Source of the DNA: Rhyacophila brunnea
Lineage: Eukaryota > Arthropoda > Insecta > Trichoptera > Rhyacophilidae
DNA: 64,000 nt
NCBI GenBank assembly: GCA_022495005.1
Contig: JAGYXB010000659.1
Span: forward strand, 1,054,001-1,118,000
Reading direction: 5' to 3'
Part shown: positions 45,476 to 55,743 of the stretch, in pieces
Layout: the number at the start of each line of letters is the position of its first letter
How positions within the stretch are numbered: the first letter of the stretch is position 1
Made by a program: the position numbers and the translations under genes
The notes under the pieces: generated by a model
The model's database searches: none
What the model saw: only the letters and a program-made list of their open reading frames with translations
What the model was told of the DNA's origin: nothing

Positions 45476-45574
45476 TGTTATCTGTTATTTTATTTTACTT
45501 TCTTTATTGTGAATTTTATTTTAATTTTCCATGTAATTTTCTATGTAATCTATAATTTTAATACATGTAATATA

Positions 45575-46060
45575 ATATTAATACTAACAACCGAAGGTAC
45601 CAATTCCCTTACTATTCCGGTACTCCATTAATTCCCAACACGTTACCATTGTTCCCAGAATGGAAGATTTTACACCTCTTGAGTGTAGTATTTTTATTGT
45701 TTATAATTACTGATGATCTATTATTAGGTTTTGACGATTTATATACGCTTATCGAGTGTATTGTTATTGATAAGGTAGAGGGTTTTTACAAGCAGTTCAA
45801 CTATTCATAATTTGTTTGTTATATCTTTTGTTTTATTGTGATCCATGACTTAATCGGTAGGTGATAAAGTATTTACCTACTTTATTGATATAAGTGTGAG
45901 TTAATTGTATTCATTGTCAGTGTTTATTTGCCTTTTGGTAAGTGTACGTAGAGCCTGAAGATGCCGAAAGGCGAAATACCAGGTCGCAAAAAACGACTCA
46001 AATGGAATAGTACAAAACTTAAATCTAATAGAATTTAAATGTAATATAGTATAGTATTAT
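45575..46060. mobile_element. foldback family F, copy with unique centre
   Basis: Left end ATATTAATACTAACAACCGA AGGTACC; right part AGCCTGAAGATGCCGAAAGG, CGAAATACCAGGTCGCAAAA and ACTCAAATGGAATAGTACAA. Its centre is the reverse complement of the unique block in 30590-31166, so the two copies are inserted in opposite orientation. Confidence 0.68.
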
Positions 46061-46075
46061 TGTAAAAAAATACAT

Positions 46076-46490
46076 GTATCAGGATTCGAATAATTAACCG
46101 TAAAAGTATTTAAACTTATTTGAAATCCGCGTCCTAAATATTTTAGAATGTTAAAACATCACAGAGTGAAATAAAATTTAATATATTATTTGAGGAAGCT
46201 TTTTTTAGTTCAGTTTTTTTTTATTTATCTGAGGAAGAAAATAAAGTGCTTACTTCTATGAATAAAACATGCTGCTTGACACTTATCATGATTGTAAAAA
46301 TACAAGTGATATTCAAGAAATATGAGAAAATTTTTACTATTCCTTACTGAAGATTCGTAAAATTGTATTACAATATATAGTAGGATACTGATTTAAGGTT
46401 CTCTATTATTCATCCTTCTTCGATTACTTCCCCTTGGATGATTATCAGTAAGGTGGAGTGTAATGATAGGATTATAGGATGAAATAAGCA
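46076..46490. other. no recognisable feature
   Basis: About 415 AT-rich bases between two foldback family fragments. Confidence 0.35.
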
Positions 46491-46493
46491 ATT

Positions 46494-46575
46494 TAATACT
46501 ATCGACCGATGGTACTTCGTGGAATTTGAATTTAAATTCTAATCAATTGAAGTTTTGTACAATTTCATTTAAGTA
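46494..46575. repeat. foldback family F, solo left arm
   Basis: TTAATACTATCGACCGATGG TACTTCGTGG then AAGTTTTGTACAATTTCATT matches the left arm of 30590. No partner arm follows before the next element. Confidence 0.55.
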
Positions 46576-46723
46576 GTGTGCTATGACTTATAAAACTACT
46601 TTTCTTTGATAAAAATTATCATTAAAAATACACAATAATACGATGAAAGTATTCAATGAATTAACACAGTTTTCTTATCAGTTTTGTGAAGGAAGCCATT
46701 CACCCAATCCATTGGGTCTGTAC

Positions 46724-47550
46724 CAGTGGCGAAGGGTGGAGGTTGGCTGTGAAGATTCGACATAAATAATGCAAACCAAACTTTGTCAGTCATATTTATA
46801 TGTTTTCATTTAATCAAGGATACAATTTTCAGATGTTGCTGATTAGTTTGAAAAAATCAATTAAACTCTGCCACGAAGAGACGATTCACGTGGCTGGGAC
46901 ATGTATTCCGGATGCCGCCAAAGAGTGCGGCACTTCGTACCCTTGTGGCACAGCCTCAAGGGTTCCGTCGCCGTGGCCGGCCCTCCCTCACCCTGCAGCG
47001 ATGCTACAAAAGCGACCTACGTGCTGCAGGTCTGACATGGCGGGAGACACAGGAGTTGGCGATGGACCGAGGGAAGTGGCGCCAACTTGTGCTTGCCCTA
47101 TGCCCCAATGTTGGGACGTGACAGGGTGAAAGAAGAAGAAGAAACCAAACCATAATAGTTTTGATATGCTATGGGTGATCCGACAATAATAGTGCACACT
47201 TTGTCAGTCATTCTTATTAGTTTTCATTTAATTAAGAATACGTCATATTACAGATGACGTTAGTTAGTTTTTTAAAGTTCATTAAACCTTGCCTAAACCA
47301 AACCATAATCGATAAAAATTATTCTTCTATATATAAAATATCTAAAATTATGTATGATTAAATTGCATAATTTTAGATATTTTCTACTATGGTTTGGACT
47401 AGATAGGGTTTGATTGAATTTTAAAAACTAACGAACACTATCTATAGATCGTATTATTAGTTCAATGAAAACAAATACGTTTGACTGACATTGTTTAGTG
47501 TGCATTATTTATGTTTGATCTTAACAGCTTACCTCTACCCTTTGCCACTG
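46724..47550. mobile_element. hAT MITE, CAGTGGCGAAGGG family, copy 6, with LINE insertion
   Basis: Ends CAGTGGCGAAGGGTGGAGG / CCTCTACCCTTTGCCACTG. Perfect 8-bp duplication GTCTGTAC at 46716-46723 and 47551-47558. The 827-bp length includes a 271-bp LINE fragment at 46873-47143; without it the size is typical. Confidence 0.9.
46873..47143 (+). pseudogene. LINE ORF2 C-terminus inserted in the hAT MITE
   Basis: Reads RFTWLGHVFRMPPKSAALRT, GFRRRGRPSLTLQRCYKSDL, then AAGLTWRETQELAMDRGKWR and a stop at 47119-47121, directly followed by an (AGA)n tail (GAAAGAAGAAGAAGAA). The simple-repeat 3' tail and severe 5' truncation are typical of RTE-like LINEs. Frame intact over 80 codons, so the insertion is young compared with 11880-12553, which belongs to the same family. 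Confidence 0.85.
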
Positions 47551-47569
47551 GTCTGTACACTAAATTACA

Positions 47570-47665
47570 TTGAAAAAACAACGTGTTTTAGTTTATTTCC
47601 CAACCGCGGGCTCGATCTCCCGATTCACGGCTTCATAGACGACTTGCCAACTCGGCTACCGTGAG
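47570..47665 (-). mobile_element. SINE family B-like head, minus strand
   Basis: On the minus strand, CACGGTAGCCGAGTTGGCAA is D-arm-like and GAGATCGAGCCCGCGG a worn B-box. ATTGAAAAAACAACGTGTTT beyond it parallels the join in the 24737 copy. The body is missing. Confidence 0.5.
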
Positions 47666-47869
47666 TGAAAGCACGTTAATCTGTGAATTTAAAAAATTAT
47701 TTTTCTTTTTAATAATTTTTCATACGTATTGATTACATTAAAGTATATGAAAAAGAATACGAAATGAAAACATCTTGAACTGCCATAAAAGTTTACCAAT
47801 ATAGTAGTATAAGTTCTTCTTTATTGAAATAGAAGTAAGTTCTATGAAGAGTTTTCAATTCGATTTCCT

Positions 47870-48000
47870 TGCAGAACAGCCGGCTCATCCATTTCCCAAA
47901 ACGAACGACACTCAGCTAATACCCCACGAGAAGCGCCTATCCCTACTACAGTCCAAATTCAAAGACTTCATCGATAATTCAATATTTATTTATATTTGTA
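47870..48000 (+). other. possible isolated exon
   Basis: A strong acceptor-like TTCGATTTCCTTGCAG ends at about 47873. About 105 bases of balanced composition follow, reading EQPAHPFPKTNDTQLIPHEK and on to SKFKDFIDNS, before AT-rich sequence begins. The frame is open upstream to the ATG at 47844 and downstream to 48131. A second frame of the same stretch is also open. No donor site, partner exon or family is evident; it could be an exon, a captured gene fragment or chance. Confidence 0.2.
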
Positions 48001-48060
48001 GTTTTATTAGAGTCGAGTACAACTATTTTATATCTAAAAAAAATATAAAACATTTAAAAA

Positions 48061-48264
48061 AGTTCGGTTATGAGGAATACAGCGGAAAACCCATTTTGAT
48101 AATACCAGATATACTAAATTTTTTGTTAGGTTAACCTACCCAAACCTAACATAACCTAACCTAACCCAACCTAAACCAATCTAACCTAACCCAAACTAAC
48201 AAATAATCCAGTATATCGGGTATTTTCAAAATGTGTTTTCCGCTGTATTCCTCATAACCGAACT
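48061..48264. mobile_element. hairpin MITE with CCTAA-rich loop (204 bp)
   Basis: Arms AGTTCGGTTATGAGGAATAC / GTATTCCTCATAACCGAACT and AGCGGAAAACCCATTTTGA / CAAAATGTGTTTTCCGCT pair over about 65 bp. The loop (about 48125-48200) is made of AACCTAACC-like units close to the insect telomere repeat (TTAGG)n. No target duplication found. Confidence 0.7.
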
Positions 48265-49555
48265 GTACCTTATTTTGTATTAAAACATGTCATGAATTTC
48301 GTTGTCATGGATAACAACACTCTCATCTTTCGTTAATGATACACGATCAACTTCCATGGATGTGGCATAATATATCCTTGTATCAATAAATAATATTTAT
48401 AGTTTTTCTAAGGTTAGATCAACAATAACATAAATTTTCTACAAATAAATCTATAATTCAATATGATTTGCAGCGAATTTAATTATTGGTGGTGCTTCTT
48501 CATCGGTCATGCTTTCGTCATTAACTTCATATATTTTCTGTTCATCGTCTGTTTTATATACGAGTATAAGGCTTTCTACAAATAGGTATGCCAATCATTT
48601 AAATAGGTAATTGGCAGGGCTTGTAAATTGGTGTATTATGGTGATAACAATGTAAATTGCTCTAAAAAAACCTGTAATTTTATAAATTTTCAATTTCCCG
48701 CCATTCGCACAGCTCAACTTAAAATTAATCGATAATACCATAAAGTGTACGTCCAGACGAAGTATGTGCGTAAATTTTTTGAAAGTACAGTTCACTTTGC
48801 TCTATCTTTTATAACATATCTCGTCGAAATTTTTCAATCATTATCTGTAATTTAATTTTAATGTTGTATCTTGGTCAAGGGGGGGCTGACAGGGCTCTAG
48901 CCTAGGGGCCTAGGCTCAGGATGGCCCGGTATGGCGGGTTGACAAGTTAAGTGAGATCAACATACACCACAAATTTACTCTAATAGTAAAAAAAAAAGTC
49001 TATTTGACAGGCAATATTTTATTTTATAATTAATTTTAGTGTTTTTCCTAACTAATAAAAATGACTATTTATCCAATATGGCTAAGGATTGCATGTTGCT
49101 TGGCTATCATAAAGGGGGGTCGCGATCAGTGCTTCATAATACGATGCTGCAGCTTAATAATTCAAGTTTATTTATTTAGAAATTCAAAAAATCACCAAAA
49201 TACACGGAATACCTCTAAGTCTGCAATTTCATGGAATACCATTTGGAGAACACCAATATAGAACATTACATCACCCTTAACCTTAGTGATAGATAGGGCG
49301 CCCGCCTAACATCGTGGCCTGGGGGCCCGCTTTAGGATGTGGGGCCCATGATCTTGGTTACTGTAAAAATATTCCTATAAATAAACACGATTTGTGCGGG
49401 ATCCTACTGCGTGTAAAAAAATTACATGCTTTTTATTTACCACTCATTCCCTCATAAAGAAATCCTAACTCCTAGTATAATATATTGCTTACACACATGT
49501 AATTTAAAGAATATGCAATCAAACTTTGTTAAGTTCTAGCTATTTACTTCATCTT
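48265..49555. other. 1.3 kb without a recognisable gene; two GC-rich patches
   Basis: Patches at about 48878-48940 (GGGGGGGCTGACAGGGCTCT, CCTAGGGGCCTAGGCTCAGG) and 49295-49350 (GGCGCCCGCC, CCTGGGGGCCCGC) are far richer in GC than the surroundings. They may be the two ends of a decayed hAT element, but I could not pair termini or duplications. Confidence 0.4.
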
Positions 49556-49559
49556 ATTG

Positions 49560-49790
49560 TGCCATCCCCTAGCGGAGGTCGGCCACCATCAAGACGATCT
49601 TATCTTTGTCGTCTGCTACCCGGAACAGTTCAGTGGAGCTGCACTCGTACCAATCACGGAGGTTCTTAAGCCATGAAATGCGGCGCCGTCCTCTGCTACG
49701 CTTCCCATTGATCTTTCCTTGAATGACAAGTTGGGAAATGGTGTATTTTTGTCCTCTCATAATGTGGCCGAGGTACTGTAGTTTCCTGGT
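49560..49790 (-). pseudogene. LINE ORF2 C-terminus (RGRRRISWLKNLRDWY type), minus strand
   Basis: Minus-strand reading: LQYLGHIMRGQKYTISQLVI, GKRSRGRRRISWLKNLRDWY, then ELFRVADDKDKIVLMVADLR and a stop at 49569-49571. YLGHxxR, RGRRRxSWLxNLRxW and the ALFRxAxxKxxxxxMIAxLR ending are a very common C-terminus of insect endonuclease/reverse-transcriptase LINEs. The open part is 63 codons; a worn relative is at 60286-60425. Confidence 0.8.
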
Positions 49791-49799
49791 TTACTAAAT

Positions 49800-50336
49800 A
49801 ATGACACAATGAATGGATTATCACTCAGTTGTCACAGAGCTTACTGTAAATCCCGTGTCAGATCATTATTCCAATCACGTACGCCAATAACACGAGATTC
49901 GCGCCGGCAACCAATGCCTCAAATGCAAAATCAATGACATTCCGATTTCTTCGCAGACAAGTATGCAGCATGTTGCATCGCATTTCCTAACAAAATATGT
50001 CCTCCGGATACCTTTAGGCATTTATTTACAATTTTCGTAACTTTTTTTTATAAACAAGCAATTTTAAATTTATTGGTACCTATCTCACGTGGTATGACCT
50101 CCGGATACTTTTGACTTTTCAATAATATTTGTATCACTTTTATAATAAGGATTTACAATAATCGCAACTGTAGAGGTTTACTCTACTCTACAACTAACGT
50201 ATTATTGTCTATGCTCATTTATATAGCAAACTTATGAAATTATTCGCCCCCGTTTAACCATTCACCAATAACCAGCGGGAAAATATTTTAAAAGTACACA
50301 TGTAGTTGTGGGATTGCACCTTTAAATATAACTTGC
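49800..50336. other. no recognisable gene
   Basis: About 540 bases. ATGTCCTCCGGATACCTTTA and ATGACCTCCGGATACTTTTG near 49995 and 50093 form a short imperfect direct repeat. Confidence 0.35.
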
Positions 50337-50344
50337 ATTGTTTG

Positions 50345-50917
50345 CAGTGACGTCCCTAGACAAAATGCCGCCCCTAAGCAGCGCCAAAATGCCGCCCTAT
50401 TTTTATACAGTATTTTTTATCATTCTTTCATGACTCAAATACCTAAGAAATGTGTTGAATGGATACATTACTTACAAAATATACACCACTAAATCTAATT
50501 TAAATGCCACACTTAAATAGACAATATTTGTGTGTCCACGGTTTCAGATACATTTATTCAAAACTCGCGAATGACTGGCAAACATATCTGGATAAATTAA
50601 TTAATTCGCAAGTATGCACGTGTCATTGCTAGTCATCAAGAATGTTACGTGCAAAAACAACGGAAACAAACTAGACATCGCGAACCCGACAAAAAAAAAT
50701 CAGGCCTGTTAAACCTTTTGTGTTAATTAATATATTTTATTTCCAACCAGTGAACTCAATCTTTTAACGGAAAGATATTTCCGTTATTACAAAGTTTAGA
50801 TATGTACCTTTTCTATATACCTACCTACACCTAACGATTCTCTTCGATTTGCCGCCCTTCGAGTAACTGCCGCTTCCAAGCGACGCTCAATCTGCCTAAC
50901 CCCACGGGACGTCACTT
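50345..50917. mobile_element. hAT GACGTCCC family, copy 3 (573 bp)
   Basis: Starts CAGTGACGTCCCTAGACAAA and ends ACCCCACGGGACGTCACTT. Perfect 8-bp duplication ATTGTTTG at 50337-50344 and 50918-50925. It is in reverse orientation relative to 1611-2310, with which it shares both subterminal regions. Confidence 0.9.
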
Positions 50918-50925
50918 ATTGTTTG

Positions 50926-51700
50926 GATTCCCATATTATCTGGATAGAAATGAAACAACCCTCGTAGTCCAATGCATTATATCTCTCTATGATTTTGATA
51001 AAATCCGTGGCAGCAAATGACACCACCTAAAAATACATCGAGGCTTACTAAATACGTTGGCTGGTTTAAAATATATGCTTTTTATTTATAACCGTACATA
51101 TACCTACTGTATATTAATTGTAATATTTATGTATTGAAAATATCCCACGAATTCCTTATACCTCCTGCGTCACCAGAAACCGGACAATAAAACAGATACA
51201 ATGGATAATTTGGTCCAATAAATTATTCCTCTAAATTTCCCCCACAGTCGCGCGGAGTTATTGTTAACAGAAAGGTATTTTCAACGGAGTGTAGATAAAT
51301 AGGGGTTGCTTCTACCCCTAAATTTGGTTCTTATGATTTCCGCGATGCTACACAGTACAAATTGCCATACACTCGAGTGTACGAATGGCTTATTTTAGAA
51401 TGGACGATTTTGTACCAATAAGTTCACATTTTCCATTTCAGTATGTTACTCATATCCGTATGTATTATAAATAACTAGCAATCATATCGAGTATAAGCAT
51501 ATGTAAAAAAATTAAACAGATATAGGTACACAATGAGGAAATAAAGTTGTTTTTATTGAAATTTAATTAGATAGACAACGGTTTCGCACGCCTCACTGCC
51601 CAGTGTTCCACTTCTCTGATGATCTGACCTATAATCCCACGCGATTGTTTACGGTTGTATATGGGCGTGCACCTCTCCACCTGCATTTTACTACTCCTGC
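50926..51700. other. no recognisable gene
   Basis: About 775 bases with ORFs under 70 codons; nothing identified. Confidence 0.4.
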
Positions 51701-51701
51701 G

Positions 51702-51978
51702 CATCTATTCTATACACAAGTCTGCTTTCGGCCGCTACGGCAGCTATGTAGGGTAGGAAAGAATCGAAATATTAGCACGTATTGTAACAACTACAATAAA
51801 TTAGCCATCTGAACTGTCAAAACTGTCTATTTTGGTCTAAAATTTATCACAGCCAAGCGAGGTGCTGTTAAAACATAGCACTTATTCGATCAATTACAAC
51901 TAACTTATTGTAATTGTGACAATAAGTGCTAATACTTGGACACTTTCTTACCCTACATAGCGGCACTTTATCTATTCA
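51702..51978. mobile_element. palindromic MITE family M, uninterrupted copy
   Basis: CATCTATTCTATACACAAGT, GGCCGCTACGGCAGCTATGT and AGGGTAGGAAAGAATCGAAA on the left; TTGTGACAATAAGTGCTAAT and TTTCTTACCCTACATAGCGG on the right. Matches 36440-37336 once the foldback there is ignored. Outer ends are worn. Confidence 0.72.
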
Positions 51979-52490
51979 TGGTGAATCGTTGCAATTGCGT
52001 TATTTTAGTAATATTAATAGTTTTATCTCGTACCTTCGGAACTTTTTGAGATATCGTGATCAAAATTAGTACCAGCAATGTAGTTATACACTCTACAGGT
52101 TTCATCAATACTGGTCCATTTATTTTTAATTTGTAACGGAATAAACAGACAAACAGAATAAAAAAAACTATATTTTGTTATGATAAAAATACTCAAAACG
52201 CGGATCAAAGAGAAAATATTTCGTATTCGCATACAACACTACAATATTATATCATTACCTACAAATATTATTAGTCCACCTCTTCATTTTCGTTTCATCA
52301 TCGATGAGGGTCATGACTCCATTTAAATTCTATAGTTATGTCGTCAGAGAGCGATTACGGCATTCCGCCGTAAGCATTGCTGGATATAAATATTTTCTCG
52401 TACATCCTTTGTATATAAATATAAGATGCAATTGCCTTAAACCAGTATTTTTGAAATTTATAATTAGAATATTATTAATTTCAATTAAAT
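51979..52490. other. no recognisable gene
   Basis: About 510 bases; two frames of 63-69 codons without family resemblance. Confidence 0.35.
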
Positions 52491-52494
52491 TTTA

Positions 52495-52965
52495 ATTTAT
52501 TTTTTAACACATTGTGGACATTACAAATTATAAGTTTAAGACGTTCACCACATGACATGAAACATTATTATATATTATAAGAAAAGTAATAACAGCGATA
52601 AAAATGAAAATATAAAAAGAGAACATAAATATTATGAACATACAAAAGCAATGAAAATACAGTTATACATCTATAAAGGTTCAAATAAGTTCACCGAGTT
52701 TGCTAAGAATTTATAAAACAGCGTCCACCTAAACTCACCCTCACGCAAGTGGAATAATATATCAACAGCCGAAGCAATTTGGTTGAACATAGTTATCGCC
52801 CTCCCAATTGGCATTATCAGTGGCAGGTTGGTTCTGCACCTTGGGAGAATAAACAACCGATGATCTCTATTTCTAAGATAGTTATCAGGGACATACAGGT
52901 CAATACTGCCCAGAATGGCAGAGTTCTCATTTATACCTCGCATAAGTCGAAAAGGTACGTAGCTA
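52495..52965 (-). pseudogene. LINE family J-like ORF end and 3' UTR, minus strand
   Basis: The minus-strand frame of 90 codons reads LYVPDNYLRNRDHRLFILPR, MPIGRAITMFNQIASAVDIL and FYKFLANSVNLF. The order NYxxRxxxxLF, PxxRxxxxFN(x)A, DIF, then FxxxLxxxL is the family J ORF2 end, matching the pattern at 23199-23425. The 3' UTR has TTTAAGACGTTCACCACATG. A subfamily different from 14080 and 23033 but close to the relic at 26550. Confidence 0.75.
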
Positions 52966-53394
52966 CTTATGTATATTACTGATATTTCAAAAAATAGCTA
53001 GTAAATTAATGTGATATCCACATGGCTTCAAAATAATTAATTTAAAAAAATATAATATAATGAGATTAAATATTTTTAATACAAAATTTCTTACCTTTAT
53101 TTCAAAGAAACTCCGTCGTACAATTGTGTAATATTGCGAATTATGAGTATTCTCATACCTGAAACAAAACAAAACATGTATTTAATTTATTTTGTATACC
53201 TTGTTATAATACCTTGACATATCTGTTTTTTATTGCTATTTTGAATTTGGAAATATGGAAAATATGAAAGTTGGTGTGGATCTTATACCAGGGGAACCAA
53301 AAATGTTTCTACATTTTGAAAAAATCTATTAAATATGTATTTTTATAAATCATTATCATACAATCAAATAATAAAGTAAATATAGTCATATGAT
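52966..53394. other. no recognisable gene
   Basis: About 430 AT-rich bases; nothing identified. Confidence 0.35.
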
Positions 53395-53582
53395 TATCGT
53401 AGTAGATTTTTGGGTTTCCACCGTGTGTCCTTCTTCCTTCTTTACTCGACGTTTCAGGCTCGTTGCAGAGGCCATTATCAAGAGGTGATATGTTTTATGA
53501 CGAAAATGTAGTGTAGATATGTGAATGTAAACGTTGCTCTAAGAATGTCAAAAGGACCCAAAACCCAAAAATCTACTACGAT
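53395..53582. mobile_element. short MITE, 188 bp
   Basis: Perfect inverted ends TATCGTAGTAGATTTTTGGG / CCCAAAAATCTACTACGATA. The internal sequence (CTTCTTCCTTCTTTACTCGA, TTGCAGAGGCCATTATCA) has a worn relative near 55550-55600, and TGTAGATATGTGAATGTAAA one near 61448. No clear duplication outside the palindrome. Confidence 0.65.
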
Positions 53583-54110
53583 AAAAAACAACCGTGAAAG
53601 CCTCAAACATTATATAGTCATATGATTGTTTGTTTGGTATTAATTACACATTAGTTAAGAAAGGGTAGGGGAAAAAAGCGTGATTTCGAAAAGAGACCCA
53701 TAGATGGCACTGCTCATTGACTGGACGCCGCAACCACTATGTAGCCGGATTAGGATTTATCTCTATCTTCACTCCGTAATTGATATCTCTCACAGTCTTA
53801 CAGCCAGTCTGATTAGCTCTGACCCTTTTGATCATACAGGTCCTATATTTTGAAACTAAGCAACCTACACTATCAAGTTTCGTGTCTGGTGATAAGTGTA
53901 GTTTCTAGTTGTTAAATGTGATACCCACCTGAAACGGAACTAATCCTTTGGCAAGTTAATCTGGTTATTTGGTCTACCGAGTCATCTTACCTTGTTAATC
54001 TATTTTCGTGTACCGTTTGAAGTTTGAATTATTCTCTGTTATTGTTGATTATCTGTGAATTCTGAATAAATACTTAAACCGGAAGTGTTTCTATTTTATA
54101 TATACTATAT
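53583..54110. other. no recognisable gene
   Basis: About 530 bases, moderately mixed in composition around 53690-53860; no ORF with meaning. Confidence 0.35.
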
Positions 54111-54114
54111 AATA

Positions 54115-54205
54115 CTAATACTATATAATTTTATAAAATATAATAGTACAAAACTTAAATCCATGAAAATTCTAACAAGTACCATCAGTCAATAGTATTA
54201 ATATT
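54115..54205. repeat. foldback family F, solo right arm
   Basis: AATAGTACAAAACTTAAATC, CAAGTACCATCAGTC and AATAGTATTAATATTAATG reproduce the right arm. It directly abuts the LINE remnant that follows. Confidence 0.6.
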
Positions 54206-54725
54206 AATGTTAGGAAGTTATATGGAAGGATCGGGGAATTTCGATTGCCACAAAAATGATGCTTGTGCAAACATTAGTGTCCTCGATATTTATATACGGA
54301 GTCGAGTCGTGGACCCTGAATGCAAGGGAGATCGGAAGACAATTGATGCCTTTGAGATGTGGTGATGGCGCCGAATGCTTCGTATTTCTTGGATGGAGCA
54401 CAGGACGAACCAGTCAATTATCCAGAGACTGAAGATAAAGGAACGGCTCTCGACAATATGTCTGAGACTAATTCTGCAGTTTTTTTGGACATATTGTCAG
54501 GCGCGGACCAGATAACCTGGAGAGACTGGTGGTTTTGGGTGGCCTCCAGGGAAGGCAAAGCAGATGAAGAGTGTCTGCGCGCTGGAGCGACCAAGTGAAA
54601 GAGCTGACAGGGGGCACCATCCATTCTGCCCTTAGAGAAGCGCAAGATCGAGAAGGATGGAAAGTCTTGGTCGCTCAAATGGTGACGAAATTCAAATGTG
54701 GTCACGATCCTCAGCCATAAGTGTA
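54206..54725 (+). pseudogene. RTE-like LINE ORF2 C-terminal remnant
   Basis: Across frames: ATKMMLVQTLVSSIFIYGVE SWTLNA, RRMLRISWMEHRTNQSIIQR LKIKERLSTICL, then LERPSERADRG-like and SALREAQDREGWKVLVAQMV pieces, ending near HDPQP. LVxSIxxYGxESWTL, RMLRIxWxxxRTNxSI, and LREAQDREGW are hallmark C-terminal strings of RTE/BovB-like reverse transcriptases. Several frameshifts and stops. A short similar end may lie near 62405-62475 (GATTGGAAAGTTTTGGTCGC). Confidence 0.82.
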
Positions 54726-55740
54726 CGACCAATAAGAAGAGAAAGTTATTGTTTATAAAAAAGAAAAAAATTATGATTTAAAGAAAAATGTTTGTTTAAT
54801 AATTATATTTTTATATTGAGAAATCAGTATTTTTTTTCTTCTAGTATTTTAGAGTATCTAATAATTATTGCAAAGCCAATTTTTTTTCAGTTTCAAGAGC
54901 CATTACCATAATATAAAAAAATAAGAAACACTGATTTAAATAAACTGGAGACATTGTTTATGTTTGACAGTAAAATATCTTGTTTTATTTTTCTTCGATA
55001 CCAGGAGACCATAATACATAATATAAGAAGGTTTATATTTTCGTTCAACTGCCTGAAAAATCTTTTTCATAATCTTTTGACAGATATCAAAATCAAATAA
55101 AAAAATACAAGGAAAAAGGTTCTACGTCAAAATAAAAAAGGCAAAGGGTCGATTGGAATAGCCATAACGTTTTTTACTGTTGCTTTTTTGAGCTAAAAAC
55201 AATATTCTTAATTGGAATCAAAGTTGGCTGAATTTATGAAAGCCTGGTATACACCCTCTCTTTAAAACAAGGGAGTTTTGTAAAGTTAATTTCGGTATGC
55301 TAATTACTCTGGAAAAGTTTACCAATGTTTTTTTATCATTATATTATTATCTCTAATGTTTTAGACAAGGTAATTTGTGATATAGTAATTTGTGTACCAA
55401 ATCATTGAGATTGAACTACTATTCTCATTTCTCGTGGTCATTATCATCACTACTGAGGGTCGCAACCTCCACTTAGCGGAATAACTTTGCTACCCCATTC
55501 ACTCATAAATGCATTAAAATAAATGTATCGTATTATATTTTTGACAGTGTGTGTTCTTCCTTTTTTAAACGACATTTTGGACTTATTGCAGTGATCATTC
55601 GAAAATAAATATTATTAGCTAAAAATCGTTTCAGATTGCATATTCATTTGTAGAAAATTTCACAATATTATCACTGTTTCAAAAATCGGACAGTCACTAT
55701 AATCACCGTTGCCAACTAACTTAGTGTTTTCTCGCCATAA
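54726..55740. other. about 1 kb without a recognisable gene
   Basis: AT-rich. The stretch near 55545-55610 is a worn relative of the MITE at 53395. Nothing else supported. Confidence 0.4.
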
Positions 55741-55743
55741 GAA

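Noticed and set aside
54418..54732. 104-codon minus-strand ORF
   Set aside because: Antisense shadow of the RTE-like LINE remnant on the + strand.
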